Notes: generated by a model not told the origin, from the letters alone. 64,000 nucleotides of DNA from Ziziphus jujuba (GCF_031755915.1 NC_083383.1:25832501-25896500), one strand, 5' to 3'. Shown: positions 34,537-48,569, counted from the first letter of the stretch. Translations and numbers: made by a program.

Positions 34537-35197
34537 CAATGGCGGACTCAGAAAACTTTTCAAAAGGCACCGTGATATATAATAAGATTTATATTATATT
34601 TTAATTTATGGCATGAAAAGATACAAAAGTATACAAAAATAAAACTTTTACTGTGTTATAAAAATAAAATTTTTACTATGTTGTAATCCAACTAATTATA
34701 TTATATACTAGCTGTTAATTTTTAATTTTTTCTGAATTTCTTTTAGAGAAATTGAATCTCAATGTTCAGACAAAATTTATAAAAATAAAATAAGCATACT
34801 TCTTAAGGTAAAATACAAATAAAAATTTGATTTTGTTATGTTTAAGCAACTAAAGTAATTGAAAGCCATAAAAAAAAAAAAGAAGTTAACAACAAAAATA
34901 TTGTGTAATAGAGCAAAAAAAAATTTGCAACTTAGATTCAATATAATTAAAAAAAAGAAGAAGCTAAGTTCTTGTATTATATCTTTATGTTATTAACAAA
35001 ATTAATTGTGTTGAATTGTGATTCTAGTGTATAAATATTGTATTAAAAATGTTAATTAAGTATGTTGATTCAATAAATATGTTGTTAAAATATGTTGTTA
35101 AAATATCATAGATGAAGCGTAAATATTATACTTATTTTAGATAACTATTAAATATACGAGAAATGATTCAAAAACAAATATAAGAGAAATGGATATG

Positions 35198-35261
<64 letters not shown>

Positions 35262-35315
35262 GTGAGAAAAACTGTATACAAACAAAGAAACGAAAAAGGG
35301 GACAAATCAAAAGTG
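34537..35315. mobile_element. hAT-like element, right end deleted (unit B)
   Basis: Begins CAATGGCGGACTCAG after GTTGCTCT, as at 5,824. After AAATCAAAAGTG the sequence jumps to the foldback right arm (CAATTTTTTGATATGA). The right terminus and about 0.5 kb are therefore missing compared with units A and C. It contains (TA)n(GA)n at about 35,200-35,262. Confidence 0.65.
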
Positions 35316-36235
35316 CACCAATTTTTTGATATGAGTAATATATGACATGCTCACAGTCAGTCAATCCCACGTCGTCAACACGGCAGCATTGATGTTATTG
35401 TTTTCTTGCATAAAAATTGGGATGCTTTAAAAGCGTTTTTTGATATTTGATAAACCAATAATTTGAAATGTTTCTATACAAATAAAGAGAGATTTGAAGC
35501 TTATCAATTTAATCCATTTTTCCATGTATCGTTAAGAGTAAACAAGGTATCTTTTATTAATTAGGTTTTGCTTTTTTTTGGCGACTAAATTGAATGTAAC
35601 ATGTTTACTTGAATGTTTGTTAACGTTTATTAGTAGTGATTATATATCTTAATTATTTATAAGTCTAAAGAGTAGAAAATATATATATATATATATATAT
35701 AAACATCAAATGAAGCACAATTTAAAATTATATTAGTTTTTAATTTTTAAATTTTCTTATATATATATTTTTTATGTTTATAATTGATTGATATGTATAA
35801 TAAACTCTAAAATTAGTAATTAACATTAACATACAATTGAAATAAGCACGTTATATACAATTTCGTAAAAAAATAAATAAATAAAACAAAAGAATTAAAA
35901 ATTAAACACACAAACAAACAGCACTTAATTGTTTAATTATTCTAGCTCCAAAATCCAGTTTTCCACATCCAATCGCTTTTGAGAGAATACAAACAAGAAC
36001 AGAATAAAGGGAGAAGGAAATTGAGGGGAGCACTAATTGGGCCCATAACCTTAAATGATGCATTCAAAGTTTGTATAATATTATTCTCACTTCAATCCAA
36101 TTAATGTTAACAAGGATTATAAGTAAAAATTACACAAAAAAGAAAAAGAAAAAAGAAAAAGGCATAAGAGAGCCTACTATATATAATGCTTCTTAGAAAA
36201 TTGCTTTCAAGTAAAGTAGATAGTTATCAGAGAGC

Positions 36236-39200
36236 ATGATAGCATCCTCCATTTCCAATTCCATATCCAGTTTTGCTGCGGTAGCAGTAGCATTAATTTC
36301 CTGTGCTTCCCTTGTTCTGGGCTCTGTTGAATAATCTCCTAAACAAGAAGTAAAGGCTTTGCTTGCATATGAATGGTGGAGTCCTGCATATCTCAATTCC
36401 ATAACCACAACTTCTTGCAAGTTGCCTGGTATCTCTCGCAATCATGCTGGAAGCATTACCCGTATTTCTATACATAAGTTTTTTCTATATGGAAGCGAAC
36501 TTGGGAAATTTCTTAATGGCTCTTCGTTTCCGAATTTAATCCATCTGGATCTTGCTGCAGCTGGACTCCATGGGAGCATCCCGCCAGAGATCGGCACTCT
36601 TTCGAAGCTCACTTACCTCGACCTCTCTCATAATTATCTTTCAGGTGAGTTACCTCTTTCACTAAGAAACCTCTCCCAATTGGTGGTGCTTGACATTTCT
36701 TTTAATGATATTCAAGATTCCATACCGTCAGAATTAGGCAATTTAAACACACTTGTTGCACTAAACTTGAGCGTCAACATCTTGTACGGTCTAATCCCTT
36801 CATCACTTGGTCTTTTAACCAACCTCACTCATTTGGATATTTTTGCCAATCAAATCAATGGCCAGTTGCCACTTTCAATCACAAGCCTCACCCATTTAAT
36901 GGAGTTTGACGCTTCTTCTAATGAAATTAATGGTTCCATTCCAATCCACATAGGAAAGCTGAAAAATCTTCAATTCTTGTTCTTGCCCAGAAATATGCTT
37001 GATGGACCACTTCCATTAAGTCTTGGTCCACTATCCAAATTAACTGCTCTCTCACTTGATTCAAACAATATCAGTGGCTCAATTCCTTCGGAAATAGGGA
37101 AAATGACCAACCTTACTTATCTAGACCTTGGTAAGAACATGCTTAATGGATCACTTCCATCAAGTCTTGGTCAACTATCCAAATTAACTGCTCTCTCACT
37201 TGATTCAAACAATATCACTGGCTCAATTCCTCCGGAAATAGGGAAAATGACCAACCTTGCTCGCCTAGATCTTCATGAAAATATGCTTATGAGACAGCTG
37301 CCTCCGATTCTGGGGCTAGTGAACCTGTTTTATCTCGACTTAAGTGTAAATATGTTCAATGGACAACTCCCTCCAGAAATCGGATATCTGAAAAATGTGG
37401 AATCATTGCTGCTTGGTGATAACTGATTAACTGGTGCGATACCTTCTACTCTATGTGATTTAACCAACTTATATTACTTGAGCCTCAGTCAGAACCAGTT
37501 AAGTGGTTCATGGCCTTCCCGAATAGGGAATTTGGAGAACCTGGCAAGATTGAAACTCAGTTCTAACAACCTCATGGGTCCTATTACTCCATCTTTAGGT
37601 GGTCTTCGGAGTATACAAGATATTGACTTGTCATACAACCACTTCAGCGGAAGCATACCGATTGAGATATGTTCCCTTTCTACACTCACTTCTTTGGACC
37701 TCAATAACATCTTGCTTGTTGGAGAAATACCGTATAAACTTGCTGACCTTGTAAACTTGGCCACCTTAAACCTTGCCGGTAACCATTTCAACTGCTGCAT
37801 CCCTTGTTATCTTGGCTCTACCATAAGAACATTTGATGCAGAGGGATATTTATATAATAGCTCATGTTTGTTTCATGCTAACCGACCAAGTACTGGCATC
37901 ATCAACAAAGTTAAATTGATTATTGTTTCCACCTCTGTTATTCTTGCGTCGTCATTTCTTGTGTTTATTATATGGGCAATGTTCTTCAAACGTGGGTGCA
38001 AAAATAAAAAGATCAAATCACTTGATGAGACAATTGCAACAAAGAATGGAGATATATTTTCAGTAAGGAATTATGATGGGAATTTAGTATACAAAGACAT
38101 CATTCAAGCAACAGAGGATTTCGATATAAGGTATTGCATTGGCACAGATGGTTATTGAAGTGTTTACAGAGTGCAGCTGCCTAACGGCAAAGTGGTTGCT
38201 TTGAAAAAACTGCACACTTCAGAGGTCAAAGAACCTGCTTTGAGAAAGAGTTTTGAGAATGAGGTGAAAACATTGACATAATTGAAGCACCGAAACATTG
38301 TGAGACTCTATTGATTTTGTTTGCATAAAAGGTGCATGTTTTTAATTTATCAGTACATGGAAAGGGGGAGCTTGTTTTGTGTCCTGAATAATGATGTGGA
38401 GGCTATGGAATTAGATTGGAAGAAAAGGGTGAACATTATCAAAGGCATAGTGAATGCATTGTGTTATTTGCACAATGATTGCACTCCACCAATTGTACAT
38501 CGTGATGTAACCACCAACAATGTCCTACTCAACTCAAAACTAGAAGCTGTTGTAGCTGATTTTAGCACTGCAAAACTCCTCGATCCTAATTCCACCACTC
38601 AAACCACCATACTGGCCGGTACTTATGGTTATGTTGCTCCAGGTAAAACTTTACACTCTTCCTATATAGTTTTCTCTCTGATCTTCAATCATTAAATTGT
38701 CACATTTCAGGGCAGGCAAAAAAAGGCTATTTATATCATCAATATTATTGATAAATGCGCATAATAAATGGAACACACTTCATGGTCAAACTAATTATTT
38801 TTAAAGAGAACTTCAAATTTTCTTTCAATGCTATATATTGAACTCTCTTTCACATAATTTTTTTTTTTAATTACAAACCAATTAATAAATTAATATTTAA
38901 GTTGTTTTGTGTTCATGTGAATTGTAGAGCTTGCCTACACCATAGCTGTAACCGTAAAATGCGATGGTTATAGCTTTTGAGTGGTGACACTTGAAACGCT
39001 GATCGGAAAGCATCCAAAGGAAATTTTGTCATCATTATCATCATCTTCAATGCAAAATCTAAAGCTAATTGAAATATTAGACCAACGCTTAGCACCCCCG
39101 AGACGTTGGTTGGCTGTACATAACGTTGCTCTTGTTGCCTCAATTGCATTTGCATGCTTAAATGCTGACCCAAAGCTTCGACCAACAATGGATAGTGTTT

Positions 39201-39283
39201 CCAAACAAATTGCTGAGCGCAGGACACCACTAGCAGATCATTGTTTCCATGAAATTATGATAGGACACCTCATGAACCGATAG
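36236..39283 (+). pseudogene. LRR receptor-like kinase, MIK2-like (copy 2), broken
   Basis: This is a full-length relative of copy 3 with the same two-exon plan (the intron starts after GCTCCAG near 38,641; the second exon starts near 38,928). Promoter, TATA box (36,178-36,186) and start context are kept. In-frame stops occur at 36,332-36,334, 37,424-37,426, 38,156-38,158 (in the glycine loop), 38,279-38,281, 38,312-38,314 and 38,978-38,980. The kinase DFG reads DFS. Any transcript could give at most fragments; the longest open part (36,359-37,426) is LRR only, with no signal peptide. HRD is still present. It is the copy nearest the MULE insertion, but the cause of decay is not shown. Confidence 0.92.
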
Positions 39284-40690
39284 ATGGCTAAAATTTATTG
39301 AGGAGTCAGAAATTAGTTCAGTTCAGCTTTGTTACTTCGCATTTTGTGTTGTCCCCCCTGAAAATTTTCATTTGTGTTAAAATGCATGAATTTTGACTAT
39401 CCTTTAGTTTTCAACATGTTACTATTGAAGGGTTTATGCTATTTGAAATGGTAAACATTATTTATATTTATTATGTAATTGTCTTGGAATGATGAAACTT
39501 TTAACCAAAAGAGCAAACTTTTCGGATCCTACTAGTAATTGTATACTGCGATCTAGTATCTTTGTATATGTAAAGCCACAAAAGTCCTATCCAAGCTATA
39601 GGCAAAGTTCTCTGAAAATTGGAGACATAGGTTGCTACTCCTTTAGAAATTGGAAATCCAAAACAATGATAGAAAACAGAATAAGGACCTAAAGTTGTTT
39701 CTCGGATGAGACCGAGAAACAAAAGATGACATTTAGCGAGATGAACTTACTAGACTGATGTCAACCAGCTAAGCCTTAACAGAACATGTGACATTCAAAC
39801 AAGTATGAAAATGGCAAGGTTTGGAAATCACAAGAGAATTAAATGCTTTAAACTTCTAACTGCCAAACTTATACATATATAAAGCGATCATTAAATAATT
39901 GTGGGTAAAAACGATTTCCCATTTTGATATTTCTCATTTCTGATCCTCCCTTTTATTTAATTCTTTCATACTGCTGTCCAAGAAAGGAAATGGCCTTTTC
40001 TCCTCCCAGAAAACAATCTCATACAAATCCTTGTTGGAACTAAACAAAGAAAGATAGTAGATAGGGATACTTGACAAAATATATTGCTACCAAAGCAAGT
40101 CTTCTGCCCCTTTTAGGGGGGGGGGGGGGTGGTGTGGTGGAATCTCTTTTCCAACATTCATGGCGTTTGAAAACCTTTGAAAATTGTACCATTAGATCCC
40201 AAAAGAATAATTCCCTCCCATTGGGATACTTAAAAAATCTCATATACAGGTCATTCCTATACAACACACCCCTCCCAACAAGCTATGATTTGAAAATCAT
40301 TAATAGAGCAGTTTCAGGTTTCAACTCTGGATGCTATACATTTTGACATGCTAATTTTTACTCCATAAGACACATTAAGAATCTGCAGCAAACCAAATTC
40401 TTTTCTTCTCCCAAAAATGAAAGCAGTGTATCATCAATAAACTGTAAATAGAAGACTTCTAATTTTATATTTTCCCATAGTAAAACCTTCAATGGACTTT
40501 CAATGTGATTGATTATGTTCCTTGTACATAATTTTCATCGATGGTTAATAGAATATAAGTATCTTAAAAGACCATGTTTGAGGGTGAGTGGATATTGAAG
40601 TGTCTAGTGAACCCACCATTTTTATTTTTGTTTTTCTATATTTTCTAAGACTAGTTACTCTATCTGAGATAACAGTCTTTGCTATGCACA
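39284..40690. other. 3' flank of RLK2 pseudogene
   Basis: Collinear with 10,539-11,907. It keeps a stretch at about 40,095-40,160, including a run of 13 G (near 40,118), that is missing from unit A. It ends in the Rab7 sliver (40,672-40,691). No gene is seen. Confidence 0.6.
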
Positions 40691-41545
40691 AGAAGAAGAA
40701 GAAGAAGAAGAAGGTTGCATGAAACTGTTGCAAAGCTGTTAAAATTGTACATTGAACTAGTATATCAGCTCTAAATCACTGATTATGATGCGTGAAAAAT
40801 TTACATTTCAAGAAAAGGGGAAATCAAAAGAAGCAGATATAATTAATGTCAAACACTACAATATAACAAGTTGTTCATAAGAATTTCTACACCACAAAGT
40901 GTCAATCGAATCCTTCAATAGAACAATGCTACTTATTCCCTTCACATTATCAGGACTGGGATAAAATGGTAAAGATGCACTCAAGCAACGACTTACGCAA
41001 CTCATTTATACTGTAACTACTTTCATCAAGCTACCATGATTTGTTTATTAAGGATAAATAAAGGAATATACTATAACATGCAAAAGAAAAGAAAAGGAAA
41101 AAATATAAAGAGGAATTTAGTATAAGCCAAAACGTGTGTGTACTATTACGCCAGCTAATTCTAATAGCTACTAATAGGTGTCGGTTGCTTGTGCAAAAGT
41201 AGTTTAGATAAGCAATTTCATTACTTGTGCAAAATTCTGTGATTAGGTATCTAACAAAGTCATTCAAGAGTAAGTTGAAACAGTGACAACAACATTTAAT
41301 AACTGGAATGTTCTTTTAATGCATCATGACAGAAAAGTCTAACACTGTATTTGTCTTTTACATTTGAACTGTAAGGGTGATATTGCGTTAAATATTTCAA
41401 GAAACAGAATTGATTGTTTCACCTGTTTTTATGAAGAATTGAATGGATATATAAGATGTTTATGGGAAAGGAGAAGAGTAGAACCACAGAAATTATGTCG
41501 AGTAAACACATAATTTACCAGATTACAAGTGAATTTATTGGTTCA

Positions 41546-42132
41546 TGTTGGAAAATCAGAAAGCAAAACTGGAAAAAACTAAGTCACACAAACAACAACA
41601 AGATTTAGCGAGGTTCGGCCAAGATTGCATACGTCCTCGTTGCTCTTGTGAGAGCTTCTGGTATTTTATTGAACAGCTGCTGTCTAGGAAACAATTACAA
41701 AACTCAAACTATGGAAACACCCCTTTTACACCCTTTACACTCTATGTTCTTTACCAAACTCACAAAGAACTCACAAAGAATATCAGTTACACAAAGAAGA
41801 ACACGAGGGAATGAAAAAGAGTCTTGGAGCTTTCCCGCCTTCTGCAATTTTTTGAAAATTTTATGTTTTTACTCTCTGTCAAGTTGTGAAGAAGAAAGCT
41901 ATATAAATATAACAAGTGTTGCTCAAAACGACATCACTCTACTTAAGATGTGAGGCAAGGTGACCATTTTACCATTCTTTACTTCCAAAATAATGAAGTG
42001 CACCATTTTGACCTCCTAAAGCTTCAAAACACTCAAAACAGATTCTGCACCAGATTTTGCACCAGTTTCTGCACCAGTTTCTACAGCACATTACAGCAGC
42101 AATATAAGATAAATTTGAGGATTAAATCATCA
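41546..42132 (-). repeat. Copia 3' LTR (left)
   Basis: 587 bp. It is about 20 substitutions different from the right LTR by eye and lacks 22 bp near 41,721. The gene-side neighbour (42,133-42,150) is a purine-rich tract on the minus strand containing GGTGGAGAT, the expected polypurine tract. Confidence 0.9.
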
Positions 42133-42465
42133 TATATCTCCACCTAATCCTCAAATTCAATTCAACAGAAGCTCATCACCAGCCCAGCAAAAATAACCAT
42201 CATCAAATCATCCTACTCCAACTTGGAGCAGATTCTTGCAAGTATTAAACTTGCTAACAATTAGAACCTTTGTACCCATATCAGAAGGATTGAGCTCAGT
42301 AGGGATTTTCTTCAACTTAATCACCTGTTGAGCTGTCATATCTCAGATAAAGTGATACTTGACCTGAATATGCTTAGATCTTTCATGAAACACCGGATTT
42401 TTACACAAGTAGATTGCACTTTGACTGTCTGAATATAAAACGACCTCTTGATTAAGTGTTTTAAG

Positions 42466-44100
42466 TTATGTTAACAGACCCTTAAGCCAAATGGCTTCTT
42501 TTGCAGCCTCTATTGCTGCCATATACTCAGATTCAGTTGTCGATAAAGCCACCACAGGTTGCAGCTGAGACTTCCAACTTATACAATTTCCACCCAAAGT
42601 GAACACATAAGAAGACATAGATCTCCTTCTATCCTTATCACCAGCATAGTCAAAATCCACATACCCAATTAGTTCAACTTCACTTAAATTTCCTTTATAA
42701 GACAATCCTTCACTAATTGAGTGCTTCAAATATCGTAGAAGCCATTTCATCGCCTTCTAATGATCTCGGCTAGGATTAGCCATGTATCTATTCAAGACAC
42801 TAATGGCATGAGCTAAATCTGGCCTAGTGCAGATCATCACATACATCACAGATCCCATAGCATTTGAATATGGTACAGCCACCATATCTTCCTTCTCTTG
42901 CTCTGTAGCTAGACATTGCTCACTAAATAGCTTGAAATGTCCACCAAGTGGAACATTAGTTGGTTTTGCACCTTCCATTGAAAACCTGGACACCACTTTC
43001 TGAATGTATGAAGATTGCAACAGCTTCATCTCATATCTTGGTTTGTTTCTTACAATGTCTATTCCCAAAATCTTCTTGGCTTGTCCAAGGTCTTTCATAT
43101 CAAACTCAGACTTGAGTAAATTCTTCACAAAGAGTATAACTTTACCATTCGGACCTGCTAGTAGCATATCATCTACATACAACAGAAGATACACAGCTTT
43201 ATCGGTCATAGTATCCTTAAAATATAAGCAACTATCAAAATTTCTTCTCACAAAACCATCATCCACCATAAAAGAATCAAATATTTTATACCACCGTCTT
43301 GGTGATTGCTTAAGACCATAAAGTGAGTTCTTAAGCAAACATACAAGATCTCCACCTTTTTTCTTAACCTCAAAACCTTCAGGCTGCTTCATGTATATTG
43401 TTTCTTCTAATTCTCCATGAAGAAACGCGGTCTTGACATCCATCTGTTCTAACTCCCAATCAAACTGAGTCACCAAGGCCAACATGACCCTAATGGTTAT
43501 GTATTTAACCACCGGTGAGAAGATTTCTTTGTAATCTATGCCTTCCACTTGAGTGAACCCCTTAGCCACTAATCTAGCTTTAAACCTTACTGGTTCAGAC
43601 TTTGACATTCCTTCCTTGACTTTGTAGATCCATTTGCAGTCTACAATTTTCTGGTTTGCAGGTGCTGGTACCAACTCCCAAGTCTCATTTTTACGTAAAG
43701 ATTCCATTTCTTCAACCATAGCTTCTTTCCATTTTGCAGCTTCCTTTGATTTCACAGCTTCCAAATAACTTCTTGGATCATTATCTGTAAGATCTTGAAA
43801 TGCCACTAAGGCATAGGCTGTAAAATCTGCATACTTGTACTTCTTATTGGGCTTCACTTGCCTCTTTGCTCTATCTCTGGTTAACAAGTATCCTGGCGAA
43901 GCTATATTTGTGTGTCTTGAATTTGAGGATTGCTGGTTTGCTTGATCATCTTCTGAATCCACATCTGATTGGGCAGGGGTATGCTTTTCAGGTTCATCAA
44001 CTCCTCCAGATTCAACAGCAGCCTCAAGTGATACCTTATCACTTAGATTTCCATCATCTTACTTTTCCATCTCAGGAAATAAATCAAAACTCCTAGTTTC
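42466..44100 (-). pseudogene. Copia reverse transcriptase and RNase H remnant
   Basis: The main open part (43,962-42,757) has the copia RT run WELVPAP, KWIYKVKEG, LVAKGFTQVEGIDY, MDVKTAFLHGEL, SLYGLKQSPRRW and the catalytic YVDDMLLAG. RNase H follows (42,750-42,466; GYVDFDYAGDKDRRRS, ALSTTESEYMA). A TAG at 42,757-42,759 separates them and another stop lies near 44,058. It copied element RNA into DNA in its working state and is not functional now. Confidence 0.88.
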
Positions 44101-44350
44101 CAGCTAGTTACTAGTCTCATTACCTGCACTGTTAGTAACTTTACATGGCATAGAATTTTCATCAAAAATAACATCTCTACTTATAATGACTTTATAACCT
44201 TAACTTCCTTTATCCCAAAGTCTATAGGCCTTAACACCTAAAGGATAGCCTAAGAAAACACATTTTATGCTCCTAGGCTCTAATTTACCTTCAGATTGAT
44301 GGACATAAGCAATGCAGCCAAAGACTCTTAGCTTGCTGTAATCCGTGTTC

Positions 44351-44745
44351 TTACCAAGCCATACCAAGCCACACATGTTTAGGGGTCTTAAAGTTCAAAA
44401 CAGTAGATGGTGACAAATTTATCAAATGCATAGCTGTCATAACAGCCTCACCCCAAAACAATTTAGGCAAACCAGAAGAAACAAGCATACATCTCACCTT
44501 ATCAAGCAAAGTCCTATTCATCCTTTCAGCCACACCATTTTGCTGTGGTGTGTACTTAACAGTTCTATGTCTTAGTATACCATGAGACTTACAAAAAATA
44601 TCAAATTATTTATTACAAAAATCAAGGCCACAGTCTGTGTTCAAAATTTTAACAGATTTACTGGTTTGGTTTTCAACACGTAATTTCCATTATTTAAACT
44701 TAGTAAAAACTTCATCTTTCATTTTATTATATCTGGCTTAAGTGC
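44351..44745 (-). pseudogene. Copia integrase fragment
   Basis: Reads TDCGLDF, HRTVKYTPQQNGVAERMNRT and GLPKLFWGEAV, the second half of a copia integrase core. One stop lies near 44,608. The N-terminal zinc-binding part and first catalytic region are missing between here and 47,268, even allowing for the nested insertion. Confidence 0.85.
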
Positions 44746-44759
44746 ACAATAACGCCACA

Positions 44760-47262
44760 TGTCATCACCTGATTGGTCCACGTGGATGAACAGTGTCACC
44801 CACGGTGGCTTTTATTTGGCAAAAACGCTGGAAAAGAGAGAGAAAGAGAGAGAGGAGAGAGAGAGAGAGAGAGAACAACCGGCCGCCGGAATCGTCTAAT
44901 TTTCCAGCCGATCCTTGCTACACGCGCTGGCCAGACGGGAGCGCCTTCCCATTTCCAGCTGAACCCTAAAATTTCACGACCGTTGGTCGCCAGACGCGCC
45001 CGGATCGAGAAGGCGAAGTTCGGCGGCGATTTTTCCCTCCACCGTCGGCCACCGCCGTTTGCCCAGTTTCTGGCCATTTTCAGGCCACACGCGCCAGCCA
45101 CCCCTCACCACCTCCTCATTTCCGGCCAGCCCACCAAATTTCACGACCACCGGAGCTCCGACGCGTCGAGATCGAAGCGTTTTCCGGCGAGGCGCCGAAA
45201 ATCTTCAAACCCCGATCTCTCCGCCGTCCGGCCTCCGTTTTCCTCACCGCCGGTCCCGTTGGAATCCTCTCCCCTCGATCTACAAAACCGCCAAAAATCT
45301 CAGCCAACGGCCACCGCAAGCTCCGCCGCCGGCGACAGTTGCCAGTGACCACGGCGGCTCGCCGGAAGTCACTGTTCTTGCGAGTACCTAGTTGCACCGC
45401 CGGTCCCTATCCACTAATTCCGACCTCCTGAATCCAAATCCGGCATCCTTTTCCTCCAATTCGCGATGGTTTGGGAGAATTGAAGAATCGAATCCCGAAA
45501 GCTTTCCGGCAAGATTCTGGCCACCTCGGGTCCGATCTCCGGGAAGTAAGACCGAATCCGTGATCCTCATCACTCAAGCTTCGATTCAGTATATTATTCG
45601 TAATTTTTAGTTGTCGTTTGTGTTCGTTCCCCGGGTACCCATTTGGGATTACCCGATTAAAATATTAATATATTTGGTTGGTGTACTGTGGATGTTTTAG
45701 GTGCGCGTGCGAGTAGTGGAGTTGATCCTGCGGAGGATCTTAGCTGATATACGCGCTTAAGGTGAGTGACCCACCTTTAAAAATATTTTGGGGCAATTAA
45801 TTATGTTTAATTGGTGTTTAATTGGTATTTGAATTATGCTCATGTGGTGCGATTTAATTATGATTTTATTGTAATTTAATTTATTTATTATGCATGAGCA
45901 AAGTATATTTCAGTAATAATCGTACGTGATTTTAAGTATTATTTTTCTGGCATAATTGGTTTAAATATTTTGAGAAAAAATATTTGTTTAAATTGGTGGT
46001 TTAATTTTATAATTATGCCCACGGTATTTTATTTGTTGAACCTCGTATTATGAGAAAAATTATTGTTTTATTGGTTATCGATGTTTTCGTACCGGGTTGT
46101 TAAATGAAAATATGTGGGATGGTAATGTGAAAATTGGTATATTTCCCACGGTAATTTTGGAAAGAACGGTACGGTTGATTTAATAATTATTTTAGACGCA
46201 TTCATACAGTATTGGTGTTCTGGTGTATGTGTATATGGTTAGCGCGTAAGTATTTATGTCTCCCGTGGTTGCCATTGGACCGTGGGTAGGCAAGTTTGAT
46301 ATTGGCCACAGCCGCCCCCCTCTTTGGCCGGGATGACGATTTCAGCAGCAGTACTGTTGGGACGCCAAAGTGTCGTTTGCAAGTTTCTCTTTTTAATCTC
46401 CCCGCCAGTCGGTGCTCAGGACGCTGGGTATTGGAGGGCATCACCGGTATATGGTGTGGTGCGTCAAGTGTAATTTTCAGATAAAGTTTCAAACCCCAAA
46501 GGTGTTCAAAAGTTATTTATTATGATTTATTACATTTTAATTATATATTGGGGTATTTATTTATTTATTGTTTATCAAATGGTTTGATCCTTTGGTTTTC
46601 GGGAAATACGAATATCGGGTTTTGTGAAATTGTTTTAAAAAGGGAACATTTCCAACGGAGTGATTAGTGAGAGTTTTGAGAGAAATTATTACTTTCAATT
46701 GTTGTTATTATTATTTATTTATTTAATTGTCGGTATTAAATTAAATTCCCTCATTTGTTATACTATTATTATTAAAAGTGTTCAGTAGCTAGGGTCACTC
46801 ATTGAGATGATTAGCATCTCACGTTTTTAAGTTCCGTTCCCTTAGGTGCAAGGGGTGGTAGACGTTCTTCCGAGGCGAACCAATTCTCCGCCACTATCGT
46901 GTTTCCAGACGTACTTTTGTACTCGTTCATTTCAGTTGTATTATTTCTTTCATCCTTGTTGTATTTTCTATTGATTAGCACTTCATGAAGCTCTGTATAC
47001 TATTTTGGACACCTATGTTTTATTTATGCACTGGTTTGCCGTTATTGTTGTGAAGTGCTGTAAAATTGTGGAATCAATTTGTAGTATTGTGGGAGGAATA
47101 AGGGGATGAATATAGAAGTGTGTTTTCAGTGCAGGTAATTTTTGGTAAGTCCTACCCTTAGGGGAGGTGCTGCCGAATTTTCCGTTGGAAGGTTCGGTGG
47201 TATTTCCCTAGGATCAGGGCTTGTCTAGGGTTCCGGGGAGGAATTCTGGACGGGTCCTGACA
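44760..47262 (+). mobile_element. Nested 2.5-kb LTR-like insertion (probable solo LTR)
   Basis: Begins TGTCATCACC and ends CCTGACA, so the termini TGTCA/TGACA are inverted as in LTRs. AACGC stands at 44,751-44,755 and 47,263-47,267, a likely 5-bp target duplication, with CACA left over on the left side. The first 600 bp contain a GA-rich run (44,835-44,870) and GC-rich, CpG-rich DNA. Open frames there (44,773-45,348 and others) look compositional. The 3' half matches window positions 1-824. No internal retroelement genes remain, hence solo LTR. Whether plus is the true sense is inferred from the match only. Confidence 0.65.
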
Positions 47263-47267
47263 AACGC

Positions 47268-48343
47268 GACTCATCTGACATGCCAAGGGAAATTAATTTT
47301 CTCTTCAAATCAGGGACATGTCTTACTGAAGTAAAGGTCTTAACAGTACCATATAATAGCTGTAGTTGTACATTTCCAATGCCAACTACTTGACATGACC
47401 GGTTGTTTCCTAAAAGGACTTGACCACCCTCACACTTAGAATAAGAATGGAAACAACTTAAATCAGGACACATATGAAAGGAATAACCTGAATCTAACAC
47501 CCATTCAGATTTGTCTTGGCTGGAAGACACAACCAAGACCTCTGCAGGCTCCAAACCATTGTAAGCCACTGGCAAGTCACCAGTTACTTGGCCTTTCTCT
47601 TTTTCATCTTTCGTTTTCTTAAAACAATTCTTAATGAAATGACCCCTTCTCTTGCAGTAGTAACACTTTCTGCTTGGAGTCCTAGACTTAGATCTAAAAC
47701 TCTCTCTAGATTTGCTCCTATGGTCACCATGACCCCAAGTTCGTGTGGTGTTTCTACCTGTCACTGTAAGACCTTCCCCTTTGGATTCAGATTTCAATTC
47801 TAAATCTCAGGACCTGAGGGCACTCACTACTATTTCTAAGGACAAAGAGTCTCTGCCATACTTGATGGCATTCTTCACTTCTCTATAAGTCTCAGGCAAG
47901 GAGTTTAATAATATCACAGCATGATGTTCATCATCAAAAACAACATTACAGTTTGCAAGACTCAGTATTAAGCGATTAAAAGAATCAAGGTTAGCATCTA
48001 AGTCCTTAGTGGTATCCACTTTGAAACCAAAAAATTATTCTAATAAAAGAATTCTGTCAGGTAAAGATCTCACCAAGTAAAGCTATTCAAGTTTCTACCA
48101 CATCTTTGAAGTAGTACTCACATCATCTACCTGCCTCAACACATTGTCAGAAAGATGAAGGATGATAGCACTCATTGCAATTTCATCAATTTCAAGCTTC
48201 TTTTCTTCGATGACATCTGCTGCATATGATCCATCGATCGCCCTTGCCACCTTCATCTGGACCAGGACAGCCCTCATCTTCTTGTGCCAGAGCAAGAAGT
48301 CTCCTTTGCCATTGAAAACCTCAATCTCCACTTTCGTAGACAT
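47268..48343 (-). pseudogene. Copia gag-protease remnant
   Basis: Starts MSTKVEIEVFNGKGDF (48,343). It shows gag (LLWHKKMRAVL), a zinc knuckle CYYCKRRGHFIKNC near 47,660, and the aspartic protease active site WVLDSGYSFHM near 47,500. It stops abruptly at the nested LTR after KLISLGMSDESR. Three in-frame stops fall between 48,095 and 48,022 and a TGA at about 47,807. The TGA follows ALRS and fits loss of a CGA codon. Confidence 0.85.
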
Positions 48344-48569
48344 CCTTGGGATTAGACAGAACCAAAATTTCTCTTCCAAGATTGTTAGTTACGAGCTCAC
48401 CAGGAACCAAGAATTGAAGAAATACCCAATTCACCAAGAATTGAAAAATGCCCAACTCACCAAGAATTGAAAAAACCCAACTCACCAAGAATTGAAAGAA
48501 AAACCCAATTCACTAAGAAATTGAAAAGAAGAATACCCAACTCACCGAAAAAATTGTGAAGACCCAATT

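Larger units (their letters stand above)
11907..40690 (+). repeat. Segmental duplication unit B (contains the MULE)
   Basis: Second block of the array. It is collinear with unit A except for the 17.9-kb MULE at 16,524-34,469, a 140-bp filler at 15,360-15,503 and a deletion of about 0.5 kb near 35,315. It ends with the RLK2 pseudogene, its 3' flank and the Rab7 sliver. Confidence 0.85.

Noticed and set aside
44773..45397. Overlapping open frames on both strands of the nested LTR (up to 191 codons)
   Set aside because: GC-rich, low-complexity sequence with runs of E/R and P/S. All frames are open together, so the openness is compositional.
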